Source: Pseudoalteromonas amylolytica
Lineage (GTDB): Bacteria > Pseudomonadota > Gammaproteobacteria > Enterobacterales > Alteromonadaceae
NCBI RefSeq assembly: GCF_001854605.1
Contig: NZ_MKJU01000022.1
Coordinates: forward strand, 124,001-188,000
Direction: 5' to 3'
DNA length: 64,000 bases
Program-made: the position numbers and the translations under genes
The notes under the pieces: generated by a model
What the model saw: the letters and a program-made list of their open reading frames with translations, nothing else
Told to the model about the DNA's origin: nothing
Database searches by the model: none
Shown: in pieces, positions 7,916 to 15,917 of the stretch
Numbering within the stretch: the first letter of the stretch is position 1
Layout of the letters: the number at the start of each line of letters is the position of its first letter

Positions 7916-9226
7916 ATGTCTACGTATAAGGAGTATACAGGTGTTCATGTTCCCAGCTTTGAAAAGTCTCCAGCCCGCTTGCAGCGCTTGAGCTATGCGC
8001 AGTTAAAAGAATTAGCGGATATTGCTGAGGATGCGTACTATTTATTAGACCTGAACAAGGTCAGTGACAACTACCACCAGTTTAGAAGCTGTTTTGCGCA
8101 GCAGTATGAAGCGTGTCAAGTCGCATATTCATTTAAAACCAATTACACGCCTGCACTGTGTCACCACTTGAAAGAACTTGGATGTTTTGCTGAGGTTGTG
8201 TCGAGGATGGAATATGACATTGCCACTAAAGTAGTGGGTTATCATCCTTCTCAAGTGATTGTAAACGGTCCTGTTCATAGTCAGCAGTTTGTAGAAACTG
8301 TGATGACGGATGGTGCGCTGTTCAATGCTGATGCTTGGTACTTGTTGGCGATGGTTGAAAAAGTGTGTCAACGCTATCCTGAGCGTCATTTTAAGATAGG
8401 CGTGCGAATTACCTATCCAATCACCGAAGGTGGTGATTCACGTTTTGGGATCCCAAGCGATAAAGCTAATATGAGCAAATTAATCAATTGGCAAAACAGT
8501 CTCAAAAATTGTGAAATAGTAGGCTTTCACAGCCATTACTCCAACTCATCTCGCAGTACAGTTTCTTTTGCTTCTAGAATTAATGGCTTGCTTAGCGCTA
8601 GTGAAGCTTTCTTCTCATCAACCACGCCTAATTTTATAAATGTTGGAGGCGGATTTTTTGGTCATATGCCGGATTCTTTGGCTGTTCAATATGGCGAAAG
8701 TGTCGCGACGTTCGAGCAATACGCCGAAGCTATCTGTACGCCTATTAGATCTCAATACACAGTGCAAGAAGGGGTAAACCAGCCGTTACTTTTGCTAGAA
8801 CCTGGCACTGCTTTGGTGTCAAACGCCATGGTATTTGTGGCACAAGTCTTAGAGGTTAAAAGTTGCTCAGGTAGAAAGGTCGCACTTATAAATGGCAGTA
8901 ACCACAACGTTAACCATAAATGGCAAGGTGAAACCTTGCCCGTGCAACTAATAACAAAGCCTGGCAGTCGCTCCACGTCTAATTCAGGTGAGACCTTTGA
9001 TATTGTCGGCAATACCTGTATTGAGAAGGATATCATTTGCCAAACGGTCAATGGCACCGTACAGGCTGGAGACTTTGTGGTGTTTCAATACATGGGTGGC
9101 TATAGCAATGTACTCAAACAACCATTCATTCACCCATGCCAAGGGATCTATGCTTGGCACAATCAGCGACTGCTTCGGATTAAAAGATCAGGAGATATGC
9201 ACTCAGTACTTAGTGATTATCAGTAG
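7916..9226 (+). CDS. PLP-dependent decarboxylase, fold type III (DAPDC/ODC-like)
   Basis: Alanine-racemase-fold decarboxylase of the diaminopimelate/ornithine decarboxylase group, 436 residues. The PLP lysine is in VAYSFKTNY near residue 72. GFHSHYSNSS matches the conserved histidine strand, NVGGGF the phosphate-binding glycine loop, and EPGTALVSNA the EPGR-like loop, with T in place of R. GNTCIEKDI supplies the active-site cysteine region of the C-terminal beta domain. The altered EPG loop suggests a substrate other than diaminopimelate. The start is ATG 7916, with AAGGAG just upstream, 10 bases after the previous stop. Last gene of the operon. Confidence 0.8.
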   Translation: MSTYKEYTGVHVPSFEKSPARLQRLSYAQLKELADIAEDAYYLLDLNKVSDNYHQFRSCFAQQYEACQVAYSFKTNYTPALCHHLKELGCFAEVVSRMEYDIATKVVGYHPSQVIVNGPVHSQQFVETVMTDGALFNADAWYLLAMVEKVCQRYPERHFKIGVRITYPITEGGDSRFGIPSDKANMSKLINWQNSLKNCEIVGFHSHYSNSSRSTVSFASRINGLLSASEAFFSSTTPNFINVGGGFFGHMPDSLAVQYGESVATFEQYAEAICTPIRSQYTVQEGVNQPLLLLEPGTALVSNAMVFVAQVLEVKSCSGRKVALINGSNHNVNHKWQGETLPVQLITKPGSRSTSNSGETFDIVGNTCIEKDIICQTVNGTVQAGDFVVFQYMGGYSNVLKQPFIHPCQGIYAWHNQRLLRIKRSGDMHSVLSDYQ

Positions 9227-9372
9227 TGCAATCTTCAAAATGAATACATGCGTAGTCGGTGTTAATCAAGCATAACACCGTGCCTGTACACACAATAAGC
9301 AAAGAATATTGAATGCTTATTTAACTTCGCGAGCCATGCTCGCTTAAACGCATTGTTGAAGAGGAAATTAAC

Positions 9373-9792
9373 ATGTCTAATTGGTCAGCACCCCAGGCGC
9401 TTAGTATTCCAGCGGGAAAACTCGTCATTTTTTGTGCCACTCACCAAGCGCAATTCCAGCAGCAGATACAGATTATTGATACTAACGGTCAACCTATTAC
9501 CTTCCAAACGTTTGATGGGCAATCACATTCATTTCCCATTACTGGACAAGGGACCGGCGTGAATCTGTTTGCCAATGGCAATGGTAAATTCATCATGGAA
9601 TCTGGTTACCAAATCCAGTTCAGAAATGATCACTCACAGACTTCGCTGGTGGCGGCTAGTACTGTTGAGTTTGATCTCAATGGCATTGTTTATGGTGGTG
9701 GAACGCTATTTGTAACCGATGATCAGGGAGGGCCAGAGCCTGATTACAATGATACCAGTTTATCACTGCAATGGTTTAACTCTCAGGGTTAA
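9373..9792 (+). CDS. LecB-like calcium-dependent lectin (putative)
   Basis: A 139-residue, probably all-beta protein without a signal peptide. The C-terminus reads DDQGGPEPDYNDTSLSLQWF, ending in NSQG. This closely resembles the calcium loop and C-terminal strand of the PA-IIL/LecB fucose lectin (DGTDNDYNDA, then a strand, then a terminal Gly). In LecB the terminal glycine carboxylate completes the calcium site of the partner subunit, and a terminal glycine is present here too. The N-terminal 90 residues are diverged. ATG 9373 follows GAGGAA. It lies 23 bases before a secreted cytochrome-like gene and probably shares its transcript. Sugar specificity cannot be read from sequence. Confidence 0.55.
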   Translation: MSNWSAPQALSIPAGKLVIFCATHQAQFQQQIQIIDTNGQPITFQTFDGQSHSFPITGQGTGVNLFANGNGKFIMESGYQIQFRNDHSQTSLVAASTVEFDLNGIVYGGGTLFVTDDQGGPEPDYNDTSLSLQWFNSQG

Positions 9793-9815
9793 CTGTCGTC
9801 AAAAAGGAATTCACT

Positions 9816-11603
9816 ATGAATATGCAAGTAAAAGGTTTATATAAATTTGTTTCACAGGCGGCATTGTCGGGGGCGATAGCTATGGGGTCAAGCGTTGTGG
9901 CAGCACAAAGTTTTCCTGGTGGGTCGCCTATCACTGCAAGTGATTTAACGGCAACGCCTGCGCAGTTACCAGCACCGCCACCACAATATCAGTTGAATGA
10001 CCCAATAAGTCATGAACAGTTTGCACGTTTTGCTTGGCGGCAGTTTATTTACTTGAACTCGCCGACCAAGAAAGCCAGCTCGGGACAAAGCAATGTTTCT
10101 CCCGTTGTTAGGGGAACGGTCGATCCTAATGCAAACTTTGTGACATCGGGTAATCCACGTTTTTATCAATCGGGTAAAAGCTCAACGGATAATTTCAGTA
10201 ATAATATTCTGCTCTGGGAGAGCTATGCGCATCGCTCAGAGCTGTTCCCTAAAAATGCGAAGGCCAGTGGTGACTTTCCGACTTTGTTACCGAAATACGA
10301 CTTTATTAATCTGAGTGTGCCATCCAGCCAGGCGCGCTTTAACAACCTAGATGAAAACTCCCAGATAGGTCAGAATAAAATATTTTTTCCAAAAAATGGC
10401 AGTACGCCTTCGGCTAATCCATATGACGACTATGAAGTATTGTTTGAAGCTAAAGTCAACCAAACCGAATATGATTACATTAAAGGATTAAATGTTACAC
10501 CTAATGAACCATTAGAGAACTTTGATTTACCAAATGAAACGATAGAAATAAAAGCAGCGTGGCGGGTACTAAGTGATGATTTGGCTCAATCTGGACGGTA
10601 CCATACTGCAGAGGCCTTGTACTACAAGGGCGAAGGGAGTGAGGCACAAGCACATGTCGCCACCTTTGGTTTAATCGGTTTGCATATAATTAGGAAAATG
10701 GAAAATTACGAAGCGTTTGTATTTTCTACATTTGAGCACGTAGATAACCTGAAAAAGCCCAATGGCGCAGAAACAGGTTTGTATTTTTATACGACTTATA
10801 ACCAGTTGAGCTATCAAAGTACGGTGTCATCAACGCCTCATGCGATTGTGAATACTGGTACAAATTTAGTGCAATTACCATTACCTACAGCGGGTGATAT
10901 TACCCCTGCAAATGGTTATGAGTTTATCAATGGTAACTTTACCCAGCCAACCGCCACCTCAGCAGGGCCAATTAAAGTGGTTCAACCACCAACGATTACC
11001 AATGCGGTTACCAGCGTCAATCAAGAAGTGAAAAATGCCATGGCGCAATCAAAACAGTTTGGTAATTCTGTATGGCAGTATTACCAACTAAAAGGAGTTC
11101 AGCCATTACCTGTGAACGAAGACAGCAGTGTGGCCGGCAAAGCAAACCCACTCACGCAAGACTATTTCTTAGCAAATAATGTAATAGAAAGTAGCCAACC
11201 AGGTATTCAGTTGTTTAAAGGCGGGGCTCCGGGTCCACTTCCTCAACCACCTAATACGACTAATTGTAGTCAGCCCGTTCCAAGCGCAGGCCAGCCCAGT
11301 GTAAACTGTTTACCTAACCCACGAGCAGGTTCAACGGCGGCCAATATACAGAATGTGCCTAACTTAGTGGTTCCAGGTATTAGCCATGGGGATCAAAACT
11401 CCATTGTGATGGGGGGCTGCATGGGGTGTCATGGTCAGGCGAAATATACAAATAAAGACGGTACGACAAGCAGTATTTTTAGCTTCTTGATCAGTCAGCC
11501 AAACCTAGAAGGTAACGGAGGCTTTACCGCAGATCCATTCGACCAAACTGGCGTCAGCTTAAGTACAGCTGCACAAAAGTATATGGCTACACAAGGTAAG
11601 TAA
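9816..11603 (+). CDS. secreted protein with one c-type haem site (cytochrome-like, family A)
   Basis: A 595-residue exported protein. A signal peptide spans about residues 1-30 (basic start, hydrophobic core, cut near VVAAQS). An early aromatic motif FARFAWRQFIYLNSP recurs in the protein at 13546 as DFYQFTWQSFISLMSP. A single haem-attachment motif, GGCMGCHGQ, lies near residue 533, so the protein should be matured by the cytochrome c system in the periplasm. The middle contains IEIKAAWRVL and TFGLIGLHIIRK, also shared with the 13546 protein (ELKTAWKVL, GLIGFHFA). Function unknown; I see no catalytic domain. It follows the LecB-like gene and ends at a strong terminator. Confidence 0.7.
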   Translation: MNMQVKGLYKFVSQAALSGAIAMGSSVVAAQSFPGGSPITASDLTATPAQLPAPPPQYQLNDPISHEQFARFAWRQFIYLNSPTKKASSGQSNVSPVVRGTVDPNANFVTSGNPRFYQSGKSSTDNFSNNILLWESYAHRSELFPKNAKASGDFPTLLPKYDFINLSVPSSQARFNNLDENSQIGQNKIFFPKNGSTPSANPYDDYEVLFEAKVNQTEYDYIKGLNVTPNEPLENFDLPNETIEIKAAWRVLSDDLAQSGRYHTAEALYYKGEGSEAQAHVATFGLIGLHIIRKMENYEAFVFSTFEHVDNLKKPNGAETGLYFYTTYNQLSYQSTVSSTPHAIVNTGTNLVQLPLPTAGDITPANGYEFINGNFTQPTATSAGPIKVVQPPTITNAVTSVNQEVKNAMAQSKQFGNSVWQYYQLKGVQPLPVNEDSSVAGKANPLTQDYFLANNVIESSQPGIQLFKGGAPGPLPQPPNTTNCSQPVPSAGQPSVNCLPNPRAGSTAANIQNVPNLVVPGISHGDQNSIVMGGCMGCHGQAKYTNKDGTTSSIFSFLISQPNLEGNGGFTADPFDQTGVSLSTAAQKYMATQGK

Positions 11604-11608
11604 CAGTG

Positions 11609-11637
11609 AAAAGGAGTGCTTGGCACTCCTTTTATAT
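11609..11637. terminator. bidirectional intrinsic terminator
   Basis: A perfect 11-bp stem AAAAGGAGTGC / GCACTCCTTTT with a 3-base loop, flanked by A and T runs. It can end both the rightward cytochrome transcript and the leftward glycosyltransferase transcript, whose stop codon lies inside it. Confidence 0.85.
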
Positions 11638-12648
11638 TTGGTTGACGACTTTTACTGGGGAGAGCGGCGCTTCATATTCACAAGATAAAGCTTGCATTGT
11701 CAGGGGTTGTTTTGCACCACTGTGTTCTGTCCAATCATATTGTTGAGTGATTTTCCAAGCTGCGAACTGATCATCTGAGCCAAGGGTGCACTCAGTCCAA
11801 ACATCTCGCCATAAATGCAGGTATTTTAGGTAATGTGGCGCTAATTCAAGTATTTCACTGTCATCATAATTAAACCATGGCTTGATAACGCCTGCAAAGT
11901 GAATGAATTTAGCATCTAATAGTGTCAGTTTGTCCAGTTGGTGTATGTACTGCTCGATAAATGGCATAAAGTTGTAACGACCATCTACCAAAGTCACTTT
12001 ATGCTGAAAATAGATATTCAACAGCATTTGGTCGGTAAAGCCTTTACTACCGAAGTCTTTCCAGAGCGAAAGGTCGTCAATGAGACTGACAACGCCTTGA
12101 TAATGCTCATCAGTAAGATAGGCGCTTGAAATAGCCATAAAACCTGAGTTAAATGTGTGAATGAGATTGTTCTGACCATAGCTTTGCGGAATTGTTAAGG
12201 CATCAAAAGGTGTTTTTTTCAGTAACTCATTTGCTCTGTGCTCGTATGCAAAACCGTCTCGTGCGGCTAAAAAGTCATTGGGGCTGTCAAACACCTCTTT
12301 GATGTTATTGCAGCACATACCATCGCTATCGAGAAACACCAACTTTTCGTAGTCACGTAAGCGCAGGATTTCAAGTGACAATAACCGCAAATGAAGATCC
12401 GCACGCAGAGTGGGCAAATGCTTGCGCAGCCTGTTGGTAGCGTTTTCAATTTGCTCAGAGCGCTTAATAAACTTAACTGGGTAATGAGCACTTAAACGCG
12501 CTTTGTTGGCCGATGACAAGTGGTCAATAAAGACGACAATGTCGCCGTCAAACCAAGGGTTATATTTCAAAAAACTATAAATTAAAACCTCTGTGCCGAG
12601 TGCGAAGTTATCGCAAGTTACAGTGGCCAAGCAATAAGCTTTTTTCAT
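11632..12648 (-). CDS. glycosyltransferase family 8-like protein
   Basis: A 338-residue cytoplasmic GT-A glycosyltransferase. It shows an N-terminal nucleotide-sugar strand (YCLATVTCDNFALGTEVLIY), the metal-binding DxD as VFLDSDGM near residue 105, HTFNSGFMAIS, a DQMLLN segment and the HFAGVIKPW motif characteristic of GT8 enzymes. Family knowledge suggests a retaining transferase using UDP- or CMP-sugars; donor and acceptor are unknown. Its start overlaps the stop of the ATP-grasp gene by 4 bases (ATGA), so the two are coupled. It is the last gene of the leftward operon 15012-11632. Confidence 0.75.
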   Translation of the reverse strand: MKKAYCLATVTCDNFALGTEVLIYSFLKYNPWFDGDIVVFIDHLSSANKARLSAHYPVKFIKRSEQIENATNRLRKHLPTLRADLHLRLLSLEILRLRDYEKLVFLDSDGMCCNNIKEVFDSPNDFLAARDGFAYEHRANELLKKTPFDALTIPQSYGQNNLIHTFNSGFMAISSAYLTDEHYQGVVSLIDDLSLWKDFGSKGFTDQMLLNIYFQHKVTLVDGRYNFMPFIEQYIHQLDKLTLLDAKFIHFAGVIKPWFNYDDSEILELAPHYLKYLHLWRDVWTECTLGSDDQFAAWKITQQYDWTEHSGAKQPLTMQALSCEYEAPLSPVKVVNQI

Positions 12649-13478
12649 AGATTATGTGCTCCGATTGGGTTGGCAAATTCAGAGGTGGAATTATCAACAA
12701 GTAACTTATTGATTGCTCTATCGAAGGTTTCTGTCAGCATATCTAATGCAGCCTCTTTATCTTGGGGATGCCATGAAAAGTAATTTAGCATTCCATATCC
12801 TGCCGGTGTTTTATTAGCGTCTAGAATGAACAAACGCTGGCTTTGAGAGCACCTTACAATGTCTAGCTCGCCAAAATCTAAACCGATTAGTTGACAAAAT
12901 TTGGTGATATTTACCTGCTCTTGGTAACTAAACATCATATGGGTACCTAATAGTTCAGGTGGCTTTTGGACACGGTAATCCAATGAGTCGTTAGCGACAG
13001 CTTGTTGTACTAAATAAACAATGGGAAGCTGGCCAAAAATAACAGGCACTCGGTACTCCTGTTGGTAGTCGCCGACTGTAGAGTCAATCAGTGCTTGATA
13101 AACTTTACTGTCATCGAAAGAATCTATCGGTGTGTCGATTACTCGACCACCCTTAACCCCATTAGCATTAGGCTTTTCGACGCAACGACCTTTATGAGTT
13201 AAAGGATCAATGAAGCTACCATACCCAAAAACGGCATATTGTAATTGTTCAACATGCTTCTTACTGATATCGAGACAGTTTTGGTTGATGATATGTTTGC
13301 CATCTGCTGCGTCAAGTAGCTCGGGTGGACAGTCCAACTCCGTTACATCGCTCCACAAAAAAGCCACGTCAAATGAAGCTTCTAAATCACGGGTTACCTG
13401 ATAGCCCAATCTATTGATGATGTGGGTGATGGAGTAATACTCTTTGTCGGGGTACTGGGGATAAAAAAGTAATTTCAT
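12645..13478 (-). CDS. ATP-grasp-like ligase
   Basis: A 277-residue protein with a diverged N-terminal domain and an ATP-grasp-like core. CVEKPNANGVKGGRVI resembles the ATP-binding KP..G..GG element near residue 110. LDFGELDIVR followed by FILDANKTPAGYG gives the acidic metal ligands (D..D-x-N) that end ATP-grasp domains. Such enzymes make amide or ester bonds through an acyl phosphate; the substrates are unknown. I chose ATG 13478 (MKLLFYPQYPDKEYYS); the longer frame would run back into the preceding gene. It lies between the MVL-cytochrome gene and the GT8 gene on one transcript. Confidence 0.65.
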   Translation of the reverse strand: MKLLFYPQYPDKEYYSITHIINRLGYQVTRDLEASFDVAFLWSDVTELDCPPELLDAADGKHIINQNCLDISKKHVEQLQYAVFGYGSFIDPLTHKGRCVEKPNANGVKGGRVIDTPIDSFDDSKVYQALIDSTVGDYQQEYRVPVIFGQLPIVYLVQQAVANDSLDYRVQKPPELLGTHMMFSYQEQVNITKFCQLIGLDFGELDIVRCSQSQRLFILDANKTPAGYGMLNYFSWHPQDKEAALDMLTETFDRAINKLLVDNSTSEFANPIGAHNL

Positions 13479-13501
13479 AGGATGGCGCGCCTTTAATAAT
13501 A

Positions 13502-13531
13502 CTGAGCCAATAACAAAGGGTATTGGCTCAG
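13502..13531. repeat. intergenic inverted repeat
   Basis: A perfect 11-bp inverted repeat CTGAGCCAATA / TATTGGCTCAG with an 8-base loop between the MVL-cytochrome gene and the ATP-grasp gene. There is no clear U-run on the transcribed strand, so it may be an attenuating or mRNA-processing hairpin rather than a full terminator. Confidence 0.6.
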
Positions 13532-13545
13532 GTGTATGGATTAAG

Positions 13546-15012
13546 TTATTTACAGCAACCGCACACTGACATGACGCCCTCTTCGGTCGTACTCCATTGA
13601 CCATTCCATGTTAACCCGAGGTTTGGACATACACCTTTTGCATCAGAGGTACCGTCTTTACATTTTTTTACCGCATCTTGCTGGCTATATATTGGTCCAG
13701 CTTGAACATCAACGCACTGACCCATACCAACAACGATGTCGTCAAATATGTGGCTTAGCAACCCAGAGGTCGTGTTCTTATTTTTTACCGTGTCTGTACC
13801 TGCATATCCATGGCAGCCAAAACAGTTAGAAGCGAATCCGTCATTAGTTTTTGGGTTCGTATCAACCCATTGAAATGTGGTCTCAGCAACGGTGTTTGCT
13901 AAACGTAAAGAGCCTCGTTGATTGCTGACATCGCCATTGACACTGGAGTCTTTGGTGATATCGCTTACCCAAATGGCACCAACATTAAAGTAGTTTTTGA
14001 AAATGCTCATATCACCCGTTAACTGCTTATGAACACTGCTGTTCATCGATACAATATCGCTAACATTTTCTTCCGCTTTCCAGTCATCGGCAGCGGTGCC
14101 ATGCGGATAGACGCGGCATATTTCAGTGGGCACGCCGGTAAGTGTCCCGTTTGGTGCTGCTTGGTTTAGACACTTAGACATTGATGTATTGTCTGAGTTT
14201 GCAAGGGCAGCTGAACATGACTCACTGATAAATGACCAGCCAGTATTGGTGGCGGGTTTGTTACAGTCAGGCGCATTTTTATTGTGTTCAAATGTTGCCC
14301 AGATAAACTCTGGATGATCGGGGGTTGCGATAGCAAAATGAAAGCCAATCAAACCAAGCGTGGTGTTGGCGGGCGCGCCTTGTGGGTTGTTCCACACAAG
14401 GTAGTCTGCTTGATTGTCTGTTTTAGTTAAGACTTTCCAAGCGGTTTTTAACTCAGTTGTGCCACCTGGGAAATTGGTTGCATTCTTTATTTTATCTGCA
14501 TCATCACACATGTTGCGGCTAAAGCGCATATCGTAATAAACAATATTGCCGGCTTGATCGAAAATTACATCGCCACCACCTGCCTCACCATGAATGAAGC
14601 TACCGCTTTTGTCTAAGGCGTTTTTCAACGTCACGCCCGTAATTGTGTTGTCACATGAGTTCGCAGGCGCGCCATTCGCACCTAGCTCATAAAGAGGGTA
14701 GTCGCTGGTGTTTGAGAAGTTTCGATTTTCTGCGTTGTTTTCAGAGTCGGTTGAGGCGCTTTTGTAGGGAGACATCAAACTGATGAATGATTGCCATGTA
14801 AATTGATAAAAATCACAGAAGTCATTACCGTTATTTGGTACTTCTTCGGGAATACCTGGGTCACCTGAAAACCAGCTTGCTGGCGCGGTACAGCTAGTCG
14901 TTTGCGTTTGAGCACTAATGGCTTGCTTAGCTGGTAGTGCTAAGATCAAACCACAGCTAACAATTGGTAGATATCTTTGCCACGGGAATTTGGCATTGCT
15001 TTTATTTTTCAT
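13546..15012 (-). CDS. secreted c-haem protein with C-terminal MVL-type mannan-binding domain
   Basis: A 488-residue exported protein. The signal peptide covers about residues 1-34 and is probably cut after AISA. The cytochrome-like body is related to the 9816 protein (DFYQFTWQSFISLMSP; ELKTAWKVL; GLIGFHFA) and carries one haem site, NCFGCHG, near residue 395. The last 55 residues differ: AGPIYSQQDA, then TWNGQWSTTEEGVMSVCGC. This follows the pattern of the Microcystis mannan-binding lectin MVL (AGPLWSN.EA ... FTGQW.T..EGVMSV). Cysteines around it suggest disulfides. I chose ATG 15012, after an AGGGGCG site. First gene of the leftward operon. Function unknown; sugar binding coupled to redox is inference. 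Confidence 0.72.
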   Translation of the reverse strand: MKNKSNAKFPWQRYLPIVSCGLILALPAKQAISAQTQTTSCTAPASWFSGDPGIPEEVPNNGNDFCDFYQFTWQSFISLMSPYKSASTDSENNAENRNFSNTSDYPLYELGANGAPANSCDNTITGVTLKNALDKSGSFIHGEAGGGDVIFDQAGNIVYYDMRFSRNMCDDADKIKNATNFPGGTTELKTAWKVLTKTDNQADYLVWNNPQGAPANTTLGLIGFHFAIATPDHPEFIWATFEHNKNAPDCNKPATNTGWSFISESCSAALANSDNTSMSKCLNQAAPNGTLTGVPTEICRVYPHGTAADDWKAEENVSDIVSMNSSVHKQLTGDMSIFKNYFNVGAIWVSDITKDSSVNGDVSNQRGSLRLANTVAETTFQWVDTNPKTNDGFASNCFGCHGYAGTDTVKNKNTTSGLLSHIFDDIVVGMGQCVDVQAGPIYSQQDAVKKCKDGTSDAKGVCPNLGLTWNGQWSTTEEGVMSVCGCCK

Positions 15013-15283
15013 GACTCGCCCCTGAGAGTGTAAAAGTAAACAGCGATTTAAAGGATACTGCGTTACATAAAAGTACAAGAGGCTAGACTGCTGCAAAGAC
15101 GCGACCTATAAATAGGTGATACACAAGCTTCCTTACCATCCATACAAACTGGATGACTGAAGTATAGTTAGAAAGCCAAAAAACAAAAATTACATCTTAT
15201 TACAAATATGACGATCTAGATTAATTAAACAGTAATATATACCTTACTTACAGATAAAAGCATTAGAAGAAGGACAACAGGTA

Positions 15284-15775
15284 ATGCATGCAAGCGTATT
15301 GGCTATTTTGGATTTTCTTGAGCATATAGGCATCCCGCATGAGGTATGCTCCATCGAGCAAAAAACGTTTTTACCAGGACTGAGGCTCAAACGGGGCGTG
15401 TTACAGATAGACGCAGAAAAGTTACTTTATCCCGGTGATATATTGCACGAAGCGGGGCACCTAGCTGTTTGTGAACCGACAGAAAGGCATATGATGAGTG
15501 ATGATGTATATAAAAGTGGCCGCAATCAAAACTGGATGCAAGGAGAAGAAATGGCGGCGATTGCTTGGTCGGTCGCGGCAAGTAGATTTATTGGCTTACC
15601 ACTTGACGTTGTTTTTCATCCCCATGGATACAAAGGGGCAAGTGATCATTTTATCAAGATATTTTCTGAAGGAGAGGCATTCGGTACACCCTTGTTGAAA
15701 GCGTGGGATATGGTTGACCCTGATTTGGGGTTTCCATTCATGAAATGCTGGCTAAGGGAGCTTTCGTGGTATTAG
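15284..15775 (+). CDS. hypothetical protein with HEAGH metal-site motif
   Basis: A 163-residue protein of unknown function. DILHEAGHLAV near residue 55 fits the HExxH zinc-site pattern of zincin-like proteases, and an acidic helix GEEMAAIAWS follows, which could supply a third ligand. No signal peptide is seen. ATG 15284 follows AAGGA. The protein is short for a peptidase and may be a minimal zincin or a degenerate relative. It is transcribed away from the cytochrome/MVL operon and upstream of the chemoreceptor. Confidence 0.6.
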   Translation: MHASVLAILDFLEHIGIPHEVCSIEQKTFLPGLRLKRGVLQIDAEKLLYPGDILHEAGHLAVCEPTERHMMSDDVYKSGRNQNWMQGEEMAAIAWSVAASRFIGLPLDVVFHPHGYKGASDHFIKIFSEGEAFGTPLLKAWDMVDPDLGFPFMKCWLRELSWY

Positions 15776-15917
15776 GCAAGTATGTACCTGAAGGTGTTAT
15801 ACACATCTTTGATATTTATTGATTTTTATTTTACTCGGATATAGGGTGGGACCATGCATTTTTCTTAACCTGAACTAAACTTATTAACTATTCAAGATAC
15901 ACTGGTGTGAAGCTCAG

